Origin: Siniperca chuatsi
Taxonomy: Eukaryota; Chordata; Actinopteri; Centrarchiformes; Sinipercidae
DNA length: 64,000 nt
Assembly: GCF_020085105.1 (NCBI RefSeq)
Contig: NC_058044.1
Location: forward strand, 27,780,206 to 27,844,205
Direction: 5' to 3'
Positions 1 through 12,428 of the stretch are shown piece after piece (the stretch's first letter is position 1; each line of letters starts with the position of its first letter). The position numbers and the translations under genes are program-made. The notes below the pieces were generated by a model. That model was not told where the DNA came from. It searched no databases and saw only the letters and a list, made by a program, of their open reading frames with translations.

Positions 1-1582
1 CCAACAGGAACTCCCATAGGTAGGTGGTGCTCCCTGCTGGAAATCAAGCAAATGTAATGCACTGCTAAACAGTAATCCATCTTTATCGGTGCTTTAAGCA
101 TTAAAATGGCAACAGATTTACGTATACATGTATGTTTATCATAGCCAATAACATTACTGCTGTTAGGTACCTTTCCCATCTCGTGGTTTCTTCTTGATGC
201 CGAGGTCCAGTGAGCCGTTGGAAACAGCTGACTGATGCGTCTTTGGCTTCCGTCCAGCTATAAAAGAAAACATTTCAAACAGGACTTAATTATTTGCTTC
301 AATCACTGAATCACTGATCATCAACACTGGAGATCACGACTTGTGAGGATGAATTTCGACCTATCAGTGAGAGTCTACCACTAGATGGTGCTCTTTGATA
401 AAGTCAATAACTGTAATTAACAGTGTAATTCAAGGTTTTGGTTGGAGGTTTGTGGTCTGGCTTGTGAGGTGAGGTTAATCACAGAGCTGCCAGATGTTTT
501 CCATTTAAAACTTGGTTTAAAAATACTCAAAAACAGTTTCTCCTTTTTCCAAAACTAAACTCCCCACACTCGACAATATGCTGCTGATCTAGGTCTACAA
601 CTGCATCAAAAACATTTTTGTAAGCTTTTCCACAGCTTTGGACTACTGGGGGTTCACTTTCCTCACTTTATAGAGGAATCCTGCGTTGGCATAAACACAA
701 ACTACAAGCTCCTTCTGTCTACCTCTGCGCTTCCTGACAGGCTCGTGGCCGGGGTCTGGTTCTGGCTCTTCAAGCAGGGTGACCATCTCCTCATCTTCCT
801 CCTCGCAGCACTCCTCTGTCGATATCTCCACCTCTGTCTCTGTAATCATGTCGGGACGCATGGCAGCGTGAAGGAAGTCTGGTGTCGCTACATAAGGCGG
901 AATAAAAGCTTCTGGATGGAGGAATTAAAGAGGGAAGAGTTAGAATTGTGCTTTGAAGCTGCGCTATGAAGTTTTAATAACAGTTTGGTTGATGAGAAAT
1001 TTCACTATTCATTTTGTTAATACTTAATGACTAAAGCTCCCTGTAGGAAAGCAAAAACATAATTTTGGTCATTTACACCAGATCTGCAGTAACAACAAGA
1101 ATCTACTTGATTAACTAATGCTTATGGTTTTGGATTAGTAACATGGGTTAAGAAAACACATCGATAGAATTCCTACGATTTTCTGTAGGGGCTGTGAAAC
1201 CTCCTCAAAACTATATTTAGGAGCTTTAAGAAATATTTAAGCTAGAATACATTACTTTCTGCATGTTCAAACTACAGCCAAGATAACAGAGCAGTGAAAA
1301 TGTCATCGACCAACCACATTTTCATATATGACCACACTCCACCATACAGATGAATACAATTATGTTGTGTTAATTATGAAACATTACAAATATCAGTTTC
1401 CAGTAACCATTTCTGAATTGTGTAAATAGCTGTGTTTTTGTGTATTATTAGTTAGTGTGTGTTACCTGGGCTACGGTCTTCTCTGAGGCTGGAGGGTGAA
1501 TCCATGCGTAGCAGAGCTTCTGCAGCCTCAAAGGTCTTGTCAGAGCAGTGGACACTGGTGCCATGGACAGAAGCCTCCACTG

Positions 1583-1633
<51 letters not shown>

Positions 1634-4171
1634 TAGCTAATAGTTCAGGAAAAATAAAGTTACTGGTTGAGCCCAGTGGACACTATTATACCAAAACACA
1701 TGAGTTATACTATTAATCCCCACAGGGAAAATCTGTGTCCTGCTCAAGGACACTACACCACCTAGCTTTCCAATATCTAAGCTAAGAAGCCACAATTTCT
1801 ATATTTACATGGTCAACTTAATAATTTCCCAAACATAATAAAATACTACCAACTGTAATTCGCCTCTATCACACCATTAATAGTGCTGCATATGCTGCAC
1901 ACAAAATGCAACTATATGGCACCCCCTAGTGAAAAACCCAATCGCTTTTAGACCACTGATACGGTAATTTCAGCAGACAACACATTCACTCTGATCCAGA
2001 CACAGAATGACTTGATGTAAAGTATAACCTTCACAGTACAAAATGTCTACATTATCTAGCCTCTTCATATTTGTTAAAATAGTTAGGCATGGCTTTTTTT
2101 TTTTTTTTTTTTTTACACTGCACCTTTGGCTTTTGTTTTAAGCTGCTAGGTACCAGGATTGTTTACCAGGATACTGAAGAGTGACATAAGGAAAAGTTCA
2201 GGGAGTAAAATGTCCCAACTACACCTAAAGCTGCCCTTCCACATGCAGAAATGTCATTGGCAGGCAGTTAGAATAATCTTAAATGTAGTCCTCATTTACA
2301 ATCTCAAAATATGGCAAGACATGGCACAAGAAGACACAGTGCTGTTTAAATCAAAAATGGGATTCAGCCCGTTGCAAAGGAAATGGTACGTGGCCCCATC
2401 TGGGACCCTGAGAAGGAACCCAGGGCACCTGCTGTTGGTGTCAATCACTGGTGGGAAACACAAGATCCCATTACACGCTGCCTTGTCCATGTTTGGCTAT
2501 CTCACTGAGGCAACAGGCACTGCATAGGGGACAGAAATGGGCTATCTTTAGGTTGTCCCACTCATTCAGTCCCTCTCTCAGACAAACAGACTTGCTGGTA
2601 GCCATCACAGCAGAGATCCTATAGCCTAACGAGCTGCCCTTGAAACCAGGCAGCATGCTCTAATAAGTCCACTAAAAGGTGTGAGGTCAGAGAGCCGCAG
2701 CTTGGCTTGATCTACATAACCACAAATAAACACTTTGGCCATTTCTGGTCTGTCCAGAATATTAGGATTTTAAATTATCCTTAATTGTTAAATAATTACA
2801 AACGTCGACAATTTTGAAAATAAATTGCACAATGTGTAGGTAGCGTATAATAAAAGTATTGGAATATTTTCAAAAGTTAGGAAAATGCCTATTAGGAACC
2901 CATATTACTGTGTAACGGCGCCAAGAAGAGCAGCAAGTCCGACAAAAAGTAGTGCTGCCTCTGATAACTTCCGTGTTTACAGTCCTCATTCTTTCCCTCC
3001 AGTTCTCTTCGAAGAAGCTCACAAATCCTCTTGTCACTCAACACCCGCCTCGCCTACTATTGGCTCATTCTCCGCTTAAAAGACCGCCCCCGGTTAAACC
3101 TGATTGGACTCTTGCTGACGTTCTAAAGCAGCGCGCACGCTATTGGATTACCAGGCAAGTCAATCAACGACACACCCCGCCCTCTCATATACACAATGCT
3201 TCCGCCATCGAAATGGTGAAAAAGTACTTTAAATTTTGAGATTAAACGCAAGTGGAAACGAGGCATTGTTTTCACAATACATCGTTCATTAACAGAAACC
3301 GTGAAAACGCAAGTGAAATCACACAAATGTGTATTTGCAGGTCAGTGTGGTCGAAGCCCGAAGCCGCACTTGAAACAACTACAGGGAAGAAAGCGAGTGA
3401 GCCAGGCCATCCCACGCTTCAATCAGAGGCTGCACAACACGATAACGGAAACGAAGAAACAAAAATATCAAAGCTGTAAAATGTGCTCATTACAAGTAAA
3501 ATTCACAAAAATACAATACTATGGTCGTTACTTTTCAAGTCTAATGGACTGTTATTCAGGGACAATATATGTGGAAGACTGTTACTGCACATAATTCCCA
3601 CAAGCGGAACAAACTAAAGCCAGCCACGGTTAAATACTACAGCGCACGTCAATAATAACAATGACAGAGATGACATCTGACAGTGCGTACCAGATTTATG
3701 CTAGTAAAAATAAACCCACATGTCCTTCCGACTCAGACAGCGTGGCAAAGACGTAGGAAAGACAACATCTTTACACTTCCTGGTTGTGCAGAGCCGATCT
3801 GCAAACCGTTATTTTAAATCACACTGCGGTAAGAAAAATGTGCTGCAACATGCAAAACACACTTCGTGCAGATAACTATCTATTTGTGCAAACTGGCAAG
3901 CCCTGCGAAAGTTCTTCACCTCTTAAACCGGGTATGATAAACCGTGTAGCAACGCCATGCAGGTTGCTACCAAGGTGATCACTTCCTGATTGCCCTCCAT
4001 TACTTCACCACACTACTCAGCGGAGCGAGGCGCAGCGGTCGAGGTTAAAAACACAACCCGTGCGTTAACGTTAGCTCCCGAGTCGAAGTTTTAAATACAT
4101 TAAGGTACCTTACCAGCTCTGATGAGTAGATCGAGCTGGTTTGCGTGCCCCTCATGCTGTGAAGTCGCCAT
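1..4171 (-). CDS. ELF2: ELF2 alternative short N-terminal isoform from an internal promoter
   Basis: An alternative first coding exon runs 4171-4114. It starts MATSQHEGHANQLDLLIRA and ends in a GT donor (AGCTG|GTAAGG) in phase 1, so it joins the shared exon 1579-1466 (VEASVHGTS...) in the same phase as the long isoform. Human ELF2 also has a second N-terminus beginning MATSLHEGPTNQLDLLIRAVEASVHS, so this is a conserved promoter choice. This form lacks the acidic YPAVIVEE/LVYDDE block. In mammals the short form lacks the activation region and can act as a repressor (family knowledge). The downstream exons are shared. The DNA just upstream has no nearby upstream coding exon to splice from, which supports an internal start site. 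Confidence 0.92.
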
Positions 4172-7000
4172 GTTTCCCCTTGCTGCAGATTCACATTGAC
4201 TTCTCACTGAATTGTATAGGAAGCTACTGGCTCATATCACTCCGCCACTAATGGGAAATCTCCTCGAATTCAACGAGACACATTACGGCGGCAGAAAGGT
4301 ATCCCTCCACACAGGAAATCCTTCCTTCCCCTCCCTCACTTGCGTAGTGACTACGTCAAATAAAGCTGTACTGTGATAACTGTTATTTAAATAAACTCAC
4401 TGGACAAAACATTGAATTATTACACAACAAAGTTGCAGTTTGAACAACGAATTGACTGCTAAGAATTGTAAACATCAACAAGAGAGTACGTCTAACCCAC
4501 TTCATTTAAAAACAAGGAACACCACATTTAGTAATGAATGTGACTACTGTTTGTTGCTCTGTTTAAACTATGGATTAGAATGACTTCACAGCATGTATTT
4601 TGTTGTTTTTAAACTGGTTAACTAGGATTTTTGTACAAGACAAATGCACTCCAAAAAATTAATTAATTCATCTATTACAGTATAGGTCATTATCAATTAC
4701 ATAATTTAGCTTCTTTTGCAATAGTTAATTGCTTGTGGGGAATATATACTGTAAATTGTGGAAGGTAAAGTATAAATTATTTTAATTAAAATATTATCGT
4801 CAACACTAACTAAATAACTACTAAAGTGCAAATAACCATTAAAAAATTGAAAGTGCAAAATATTCTTAAGGTTTGCTAGAACTTTGTGTGAAATATAATT
4901 TAAGGTCTGAGGTGTTTCATAAACAGAATCGCATAATGAATCATAAGACGTGACCCAAACTCTTAGGGTAAATAGGGATTAGGGATATTTTCCTACTAAT
5001 GTGCAGCACATGCAGCTTGCACTCGTGTTGTGGAAATGCTTTTTGTGGAAGTGTGGTATATGTATCTACATACAGCATTTTTCTATCTCTGCACCTGTTC
5101 TTTTGTTAGGTGCTTAAAAGTACAGTAAAATATACAAGTATATATGAAAAATGAAAAAATAAATGCAGTGATACAAAACATTTCCTGGTAATTATGACAA
5201 ATTATTGATCCTGCTAGCAGACACTTCTAATTTAGATGTGAAAATGGAGTTTAGCGATGTAATTTGGTACAGTGTGAATGAATACAGCATTCATAAGATA
5301 ATATTGCCTCCGTCTTTCAGTGTGTTTCATACTTATGAACACTGCACTGGACTGGACACTAGTCACCATTAATAAGGGATTAATGGATGATTAGAGTTAA
5401 CACTGGATACTTTCTCTGTTCATGAAATAGTCCAAAAAATATCCACAAGGTGGCAGTGTGTGAACACAGACACCTGTAACCCTCACAGCCTACATTACCC
5501 GACTGTGTCACTGGTGCCGCATCATATGACAAATATGCCCCATTTCAGCCCAACCACAACAAACAAAAGCAACACTTTCTAAGCTTGATTTTATGCAACC
5601 AAGCTGCTGACCTTGGATCTAGATTCATGCGAACTCACAAACTTTTCAATACATGCTCTAACCTCTGTAGTATAGCAGAAAATACTTTTTTCACTTCAAA
5701 ATACATGTGTCAGCCTAAGAAGTTTTGGAGTCAGGGGTGAGGAGACAGAGACAGCAAAGATGTACCAATGAAATACAGGAGGAGACAAAACATGGCCAAA
5801 ATAGCAGATCATCAACATTTGAAAAAAAAAAAAAAAGTACTACAGACTACAGGCAATACTCAACTAAACTACTTAACTAAAAATGACGTTGGATGGTGTA
5901 ATACAAAGAGCGAGTGAATTTTGACTTCAGTACTAGGGCACTGTCAGGGCAAAATCAACTGCCTTTTTAAGTTGATTTGCCACTCTGACGGACAGCTCTG
6001 GCAGTGACACCAGCTGAAAATATGTAAATGCATAAATCTTTACAAGTGTGTTAATGTGAACCATGGTATGACTCATAGTGAGCTCAAACTATCAGCCTGT
6101 TGGTTAAAGCAAAGCTGGAGTCATAAATGTCTCAAAAGGTCCAGAACCAAAGTCTTGTTTCTGAAACATGCAGCCCATAAATGTGAACAGTGTAACAGCA
6201 CGTAAAATTCCTCTCTTTTTCTAATAATATAAAACCTCAGTGACCCAGAGGAAAGATGGAGCGGTGCATCAGCAATGAACAGGATACAGCAAAGACACGA
6301 GTCAAATTTCTCAGCACCTTGGGTAAAAAGGTAAAGCATGTTGCTTAACGACCAAGTAATGCTCTGGGCATTCTGGGTAGTGTGGTGTCTGTGTTAGGTC
6401 TTGTAACAAAGACTGTATGGTAGTCATCTGGTGCACTAACCTATAGTGCTAAAAGGAAGATTATGAGGTAACAATAAATCAAATTTCTGATAAATATAGG
6501 ATTATTTATGTCTCACCTGCCTCCCCTTCTGTCTCTACCTCCTGCTCATCACCCACTTCCTGCATCAGGTAGGCCTCGTCATCATACACCAACACCTGGG
6601 CTGAGTAACCTTGCTCCTCGGTCAGGCTGGCGCCAGGTATCTCCTCCACTATGACTGCTGGGTAGTCCTCAGCCTCTTCTCTGTCCTGTATCTCTTCATA
6701 GGCCACCTCAGCTTCACACTCGCCTTCTACCTCTCCTTCAAGCTCCAGGTCCACCTCAGACTCTCCCTCCTGCTTGGGGAAAGGGATTGAAGGAGGGAAG
6801 AGAGCAAGAGAGGAGGAAAAAAAAGTTTACAATAAAAGAATAAGACAGAAATGAGAAAAGAAGGCAAGATTTTGTTGTGAACTGCAGTTGCAATTTTACT
6901 CTTGTTGTGTCTGTGTCCAACCCACCTGCTGGGGGTCCTCCTCAGCTGTAACATACTCCACCACCGTCCCACCAGTGTCGACCAGTACCACCGAGGTCAT
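1..7000 (-). CDS. ELF2: ELF2 (ETS-family transcription factor), long N-terminal isoform, 3' part outside window
   Basis: Six coding exons on the minus strand: 7000-6926, 6769-6517, 1579-1466, 911-723, 257-171 and 33-1 (runs off the window). All joins have GT-AG ends and agree in phase, giving about 250 visible codons. The start reads MTSVVLVDTGGTVVEY. The second exon carries YPAVIVEEIPG and GYSAQVLVYDDEAYLMQ, the acidic N-terminal signature of the long ELF2 (NERF-2) isoform. Later exons give FIPPYVATPDFLHAAMRPDM, then GRKPKTHQ and GIKKKPRDGKG. The last exon begins the ETS DNA-binding domain (STTYLWEFLL). ELF2 is a nuclear ETS factor that binds GGAA sites, and the acidic N-terminus is the activating form in mammals (family knowledge). 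ELF1 and ELF4 are related, but the N-terminal match and the MGARP/NAA15 neighbours favour ELF2. Most of the ETS domain and the C-terminus lie to the left of the window. Confidence 0.94.
1585..1630. repeat. (AC)23 microsatellite at an ELF2 splice acceptor
   Basis: A pure AC run of 46 bp. On the ELF2 sense strand it is (GT)23, followed directly by TTTCAG and the exon beginning at 1579, so the repeat occupies the position of the polypyrimidine tract. Confidence 0.95.
1631..4113 (-). other. ELF2 intron between the short-isoform first exon and the shared exon
   Basis: Non-coding by my reading. It holds a T tract at about 2094-2114 and a GC-richer island with three ATTGG boxes at 3059-3146 (listed separately). 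The open frames here, such as 2159-2527 plus, show no recognisable domain and no splice support. Confidence 0.7.
3059..3146. promoter_or_regulatory. Cluster of three CCAAT (ATTGG) boxes with GC boxes, candidate internal promoter or enhancer
   Basis: ATTGG occurs at 3059-3063, 3103-3107 and 3142-3146, all in the same orientation with 44 and 39 bp spacing. GC-box-like stretches (ACCGCCCCCGG, ACCCCGCCC) lie between and beside them. Arrays of evenly spaced CCAAT boxes are typical NF-Y-bound promoters. It lies about 1 kb inside the ELF2 intron, downstream of the short-isoform start. No transcript from it can be proved from sequence. Confidence 0.45.
4172..4420 (-). promoter_or_regulatory. Putative promoter and 5' UTR of the short ELF2 isoform
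   Basis: This is the DNA immediately upstream of the ATG at 4171 on the minus strand. It is more CpG-rich than the surrounding AT-rich sequence (for example ACGGCGGCAG near 4285 and GACTACGTCA near 4350, close to a CRE half-site). No TATA box is evident. The call rests on position and base composition. Confidence 0.5.
4421..6516 (-). other. ELF2 intron, AT-rich, nothing coding
   Basis: AT-rich intronic DNA between the long-isoform second coding exon and the short-isoform promoter. It has an A tract at about 5821-5835. I see no exon, RNA gene or intact element. Confidence 0.65.
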
Positions 7001-7082
7001 GACTCATGCTCCTCAGGGATCAGCAGTCACACAGTCAGCACCTCCGTCTGGTGGCCTCCACTAGTTTGTTGAACAAAGGCCC
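6926..7082 (-). other. ELF2: ELF2 second exon: 5' UTR plus long-isoform start
   Basis: An acceptor (CTCTCCAG) ends at 7083 and a donor (CAG|GTGGG) follows 6926. The ATG at 7000 is the first in-frame Met, and the preceding 82 bp are untranslated. An acceptor here means at least one further non-coding exon lies upstream (higher coordinates). Confidence 0.8.
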
Positions 7083-7264
7083 CTGGAGAGAGAAGACGTA
7101 CTTGGTAAATTAACTTTGTTTAACACAATAAAGTCTGCCTATGTCAGGCCTGTGCTGTGTCCTGATCAAAACAATGAATGCCTACCACCTCCAGAGTTGT
7201 TGTCTAGATGCCCCTGTACTTTAATCCTCTCGTGCAGAAAACATTCCTGTCGGGATCCTTAATA

Positions 7265-7480
7265 AAATAGTTTGATGTTTTGAAAAATATGCTTATTTGC
7301 TTTGTTGCCAATGTTTAGTGAGCTTTAGAGGTGCTGGTAGATGGATTTTGTTACCTTAGCATAGAGCCAGGGTAGCTATTTCCCCGTTTCCAGTCTTTAT
7401 GCTAGGCTAAGCTAACTGGCTGCTGGCAATGGCTTTATATTTACCGTACAGACATAAGAGTGGTATCAATGTCCTTGTGT
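7265..7480 (-). repeat. Dispersed teleost repeat, copy A
   Basis: Includes GTTTCCAGTCTTTATGCTA followed by GCTAAGCTAACTGGC. The same element occurs in the opposite orientation at about 28690-28860 (shared blocks: TTGATACCACTC, ATGTCTGT, GTTAGCTTAGC, GCATAAAGACTGGAAAC). I recall this as a very common MITE-like repeat of percomorph fish genomes. Confidence 0.75.
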
Positions 7481-10289
7481 CCTCATCTAACTTTAGGCAA
7501 GAAAGCAAGGAATGCAACTACACCTTCCTACATTTGTCCCAACTGTAGACCAAGACCTTATTAAAGGCCGAGATCTGTTGTATCTCTTCCATCTCTGGCT
7601 TTGGTCTGCAGGAAGCGCCTGCCTGTTCTTACAGCAAGAAATGCACTGACAGGAAGCCAAGTCAGTCCCTCAAACACGCACACAGTGTCCAGTGGAAGAT
7701 CTAGGCAGGGCAGACTGGAGCCATGGTAACAGTTGCTAAGCACAGGTTCTGTGCTGCTCTGCGGGGGGACAATAGGATTTAAGACAAAACCAAAAACACA
7801 AAAGGTAAAAGTGTATTTGTCTGCTCAGACGTACAGTAACCTATTAACATTAGCATGTCCAGATAACTAGCTTACTACAGTAGTAACCTAACCCAGTGTT
7901 ACTTGCAAGGCCAAGGAACAATTCATACTACATTATTTTGTGGGGTTCCAGGTTATGTTAAAAAAAAGCCCCGTTCAGGACTAGCACATCCACTGTGTGG
8001 GAGCCGGGACTCTTTATTGGATTTGGGGAAGTTTACACTCCAACGACCCCATCCAAACTCATTATCCCAAATAGCATGTTTACCAAACACACCGATTAGT
8101 CCTAGCCTTTTTTTTCTTTTAGTGTTAAAAGTGAAACATACTGTTTGGAAATACGAACTATAATGCATAAATCTAACCTGTCTCACTTGTCCAAGTATGT
8201 AAGCTAGGCAGCCTAACAGTGTCATGTTAAAATTAAATACAAGTCCTACATTTTTCCTTATCATACTTACTATACTATAATACTAACTACCTCTACCCTA
8301 CAATACATGAACAATGCAGCTTCTTTATTTCCATGTCTTCTAAATGGATCATCAACTGGTGACATGTAGCTTTAGCCTCGGTCTTTTAGCATGCTGTCAT
8401 GTATACAGCCACCAAGTGCATATTGAAGAACCTTGTACAGGGTTCTCGTTTTAAAACAAGACAACTGGAAACATTAAAAAGTCAGCCGGAGAGAACATTT
8501 TAAATCCACTGAAGGATTAATTAGCTAGCTAGCTACAGCTGATAAAATCTGCTAGCAACAGTTCTCATTTCAGCCAGCAAAATCAACATTTGCCAGCAAG
8601 AAATGAGAAGCTGGCTCCTGTCTACGTCTGTCTGCCATTGATTTAAAGAATTTCTATGGTAAACCTGCCACAAACTGCATATGCACTGTGCGTGGGCGGA
8701 AAGCTAAACAGCTTTAGCAACAGTAACTAAGAGGGGTGGCGCTTATCACACTTAATGCCTCGATTGGTCAGGAGTGCAGAGGTGACAAAGTAGACGTGGT
8801 TTGAAATTGTCATTGCAAGCTCTCTTTTTTCAGTCTTCACACAACTACTTCCATCGTTTTTCAAATGGAAAACAAAATGCAACACCATCAGGAGAAACTG
8901 AAAGTGTGCATCATTATACCTATTTGTCCACTCCCTTGTGTCTCTGTCCTGTCTATGACAGGCAGGCTTTTTGCCCCGGCTTCAAGTGTGGCCACTCAAA
9001 ACAGCGACGACACTTTGACACAGAACAAACTCTATTCTCATCGACCACAGCACATCGCCCCACATCTACATGCAAGGGAGGCCACCCTCTGCTTGAGCAT
9101 AACCCTACACAAAATTCTTCAAATTCTCTGTACACAGAAAGACAAGGATTAGAAATAACTTTCTCTCACGCCACAAAATGTTTCCGCATTTTTCAGTGCA
9201 AAATGTAATAACACATTTCAAAATAGCCAGAACTCAATGTAAAATTCATGCATGATTCTGGGCATTTTTAATTTAGTATAAACCTACTGACCATACAAGG
9301 CCCTCTAACATGGTGTGTATGAGGACAATGCTCAGTTACTCTAACTGCTGTATAATGGATGAGCCATGCTGTGCTGGTGTTCCCTCTGCTACTGAGACCA
9401 ACATGCTATCAGCTCGGATGGAAACCCTCTGTTCAATTATTCAATAGCATACAGCAAACACTCAGCCACAGAGCTGTATGTTCTGTTTTGGACAAATTAG
9501 GTTCATTCACATTTGCAGTATGCAAGGCTAGGGGTAACCACCACGTGACACATCCACAGGTCTCACAGAAGGGCATCTAACTGGCATGTGCTACTCCTGA
9601 GTCCCAGGAAATCAGGACATTTTCTTTTGTTAAAGTAAATCAACTCCCTCCAATCTCTATTTCCTCTAATCCTTCCATTCTAACTTTGTTTGAATATTTC
9701 ATACTTCACCTGTTGTTTCATGTTGTTTGCTCTCTGGCACAGAAACAGGTTTACCAAAGAGAGGTGTGTACATGTGCTGCACTATGTGCCGTTATTTTGC
9801 CGTTTAACTGACAGACGTTATGCAAGTCCATGGAAGAGTTGGATATTGTGACACTCTGGGTTTTTGTGATCTATCCAGCCCATCTAACTCCTTTCATCAG
9901 AAAGCCAATCAGAAAGAGATTGCGTGAAAGGGAGGGTCAAAGTGCAGAGTCCTATATGTGGTGCCTGTATGTTTCCACATGATCTGGCGCTAAAATGACA
10001 GCATATGGCAGTATGGATCAGCTTGGGCAATTACCTCTCATTGCAGAGCTGTGTATGTTCTTTCTTTCTGTTATTGTATTCCTTTTCTTTTTTTCTCTCT
10101 CTGTTTCCTTTGTATCCTTTTATTTATTTTCACCTACTAAGATATTGAGAACATCCATCTAAGTGGACAAATGCAGACCTTCCAACAACTGCACAATACA
10201 ATGAGCAGGGTCATATGGAATATGAAACATGCATACTGCAGGTAGAGTTCCAAAATTGGTGTGCACGCGTGCACACACACACGTTTGTT

Positions 10290-10520
10290 TCACTGTCTCC
10301 ATGGGGTACAGTCATTGACATAATACCCTCCCTAGCTCCTTACCCTAACCTTAACCATCACAACTAAATGCCTAACCTTAACTCTTACCCTAACCATAAC
10401 CATAACCTAATTGTAACTTGGAACCTAAAACCAAGACTTAACCCTCAAAAAGCAGTCTCTACCCATGGGGACCAAAATTTTTGTCCCCCCGGTGACACAA
10501 GTCCCCATGGGTTAGTGTGC
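10290..10520. repeat. Dispersed repeat with CCTAACC-like tracts, copy A
   Basis: Shares the ordered blocks TCATTGACATAAT(A/G), CCCTAGC, AAATGCCTAACC, TAACCTAATT, AAACCAAGACTTAACC with the copy at about 22795-22975. The CCTAAC-like stretches belong to the repeat unit and are not telomeric. Confidence 0.75.
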
Positions 10521-11479
10521 ATTCAGGTTAAAGGATATAAGAACATGAAACACACACGCACAAAGCAAACACACACAAGATCTGGTAGGTGTTGAGTCTC
10601 TCAAGCAGGACTTGCAGGTTGCATTGACTCATTCAAGTGTTACAGGACCTGTTGGACGACTTCGAACACGTGGCTGCCTTGTCGCTTCTCAGTTCAAACA
10701 TAAATGAGTCAAGAGGCTGCATTATTACCATTTAAAGAAACTATTTCATTCAGAAACTACCAGCAGATACCGGTCACGTTACAAGTTAAGTAATTAATCA
10801 TTTTAAAAAAGGTCAAAAGCAGTGTGACCTTTTCACTCTTTACAGTTAGCTACTAGTCATGTTGGTATTCCAGGAATAGAAAATATTTCTGCTGTAAAGA
10901 AAGTCATTACATGTCTCACTGTAACTGCGTCAAATTCAGTTCGCTTTTAACTTTTGATTACCACAGTGAGAGCAGACGAGTAGCTTGATTCTTTTACAAA
11001 TGTTCTGGTTCATGGTGAGTCAGCAGCAGTCTCAAGACTTCACAAGATATAGCAGAGTCATCCTAACCAGGCCAACCTTCCCGTCACGAAATCCCAACGA
11101 ACACATCAAAACTGAAAAAGGAAAAAAGTCCAAACTTGCCTTGCCACGGAAAAGTTGATGTGATTCAAAACGCAGGCTTGCATCTTTACTTGGCTGTTGA
11201 TTAAAAATCCACAAAGAGACGAGGAAGAGAATGAAAGAATGAGAGTGGGGCTTTCTTGCCACGGTAAGAGAAAGCAACAGGGCTTTTTTCTGCATCTTTC
11301 TCTCTCTCTGCTTGTCTCTGACTCTCTCCCACACCTCTTCTCTGCCTGGCATCCATCAATCCGTCCATCTCCTCTCTCTGCCTGCATGTTCGCTGTCTGC
11401 CTGCTCCCTGGGTGGAAGGAACCTCTCAGAGCAACTCAGCACTTCTCTGCCCTGAGCTCAGATCACATGACAAGGGTGG

Positions 11480-11480
<1 letters not shown>

Positions 11481-11523
<43 letters not shown>
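11481..11523. repeat. (CA)n microsatellite
   Basis: Pure dinucleotide run, with a second interrupted CA tract at about 11618-11651. Confidence 0.95.
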
Positions 11524-11525
<2 letters not shown>

Positions 11526-12203
11526 CACATGATCTTTCAACAAGAGAGCTTTTGTTCCAAGTAACTGGGCCTGTTGGTAAAGATACAACGCCCTGCCTTG
11601 TGCCCTGCCCTCTATTAACACACACACACACCCACACCCACACACACACACAGTGATGACACAACGAACAAATACATGGCAAGTATGACCTCAGGATTTA
11701 CTTGACATCTATCCAACTCATACACATACACACGTGCACACACGAGTTCCACTATAACTCAGTTGCAACAATGATATGAAGATGTGTAGTAAATTATCTA
11801 CAGTGTTATAGTGTCACATTTAATCTCTCTAATTCAATAATTTGTAAAATAGTGCGTCCCTTTGCTTAATTTGCAATACTGGTTAATTAAGAGTCTGGTG
11901 TCAAAATAAGCAAATTACAGTCTTGTCTAATATCTCAACATTGAGATATTAAAGAAGGGTGGGGGAAACCATCATGGAAACAGCCTAGAATGGCAGCAAA
12001 TTGTGCAGTAAGTATAAGTAAAAAATGTGCACAAATAATAGGAAACACAATTTTATTAAATAAATTTGAACTACACTCTCACATAACCAACACTCGTCTA
12101 TAAAATGTACTAGATTACGTCTATAGTCTTGGCATGTCAAGAGTCATTCAGGTGGCTACAAAAAAAAGTGCAAGTTTGGCAAAATTAGCCTTTTACATTA
12201 CGT

Positions 12204-12428
12204 TTAGTGCTGAAACAATTAGTCAATTAACTGACTACCTGATCGACAGAAAAGTATTTTCTAACTACTTTGATAATCAATTCATCCTTTTAAATTTCAT
12301 TGTAAATTGAATATCTTTCTGTTTTGGACTGTTGGACAGACAGACTGTGATCAGTATCAGACTGATTCAAGTTGATTAATCATGAAAAAAAAAAAAGATA
12401 GTTAAAAGAATTGTTAGTTGCAACCCTT
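12204..12428. mobile_element. MITE-like hAT fragment
   Basis: The left end reads TAGTGCTGAAACAATTAG and the right end AATTGTTAGTTGCAACCC, so the termini form an imperfect inverted repeat (GCTGAAACAATTAG against GTTGCAACTAACAATT). Only about 225 bp lie between them, with no coding capacity. I could not define a clean target duplication. Confidence 0.55.

Noticed and set aside
643-722. Extension of the ELF2 exon past 723 to an in-frame stop
   Set aside because: A donor (CAGAG|GTAGAC) at 723 and the conserved GRKPKT continuation in the next exon show that this is intron.
2159-2527. 122-codon plus-strand open frame in an ELF2 intron
   Set aside because: No recognisable domain, no splice signals linking it to another exon, and the opposite strand is equally open. 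Treated as chance or an unclassified old repeat.
7561-7743. 60-codon minus frame considered as an extra ELF2 exon
   Set aside because: No similarity to ELF2, and its ends lack suitable acceptor and donor. The 5' UTR exon at 6926-7082 explains the transcript without it.
10340-10450. Interstitial telomeric repeat
   Set aside because: CCTAACC-like tracts are irregular and recur in the second copy at 22795-22975, so they belong to a dispersed repeat.
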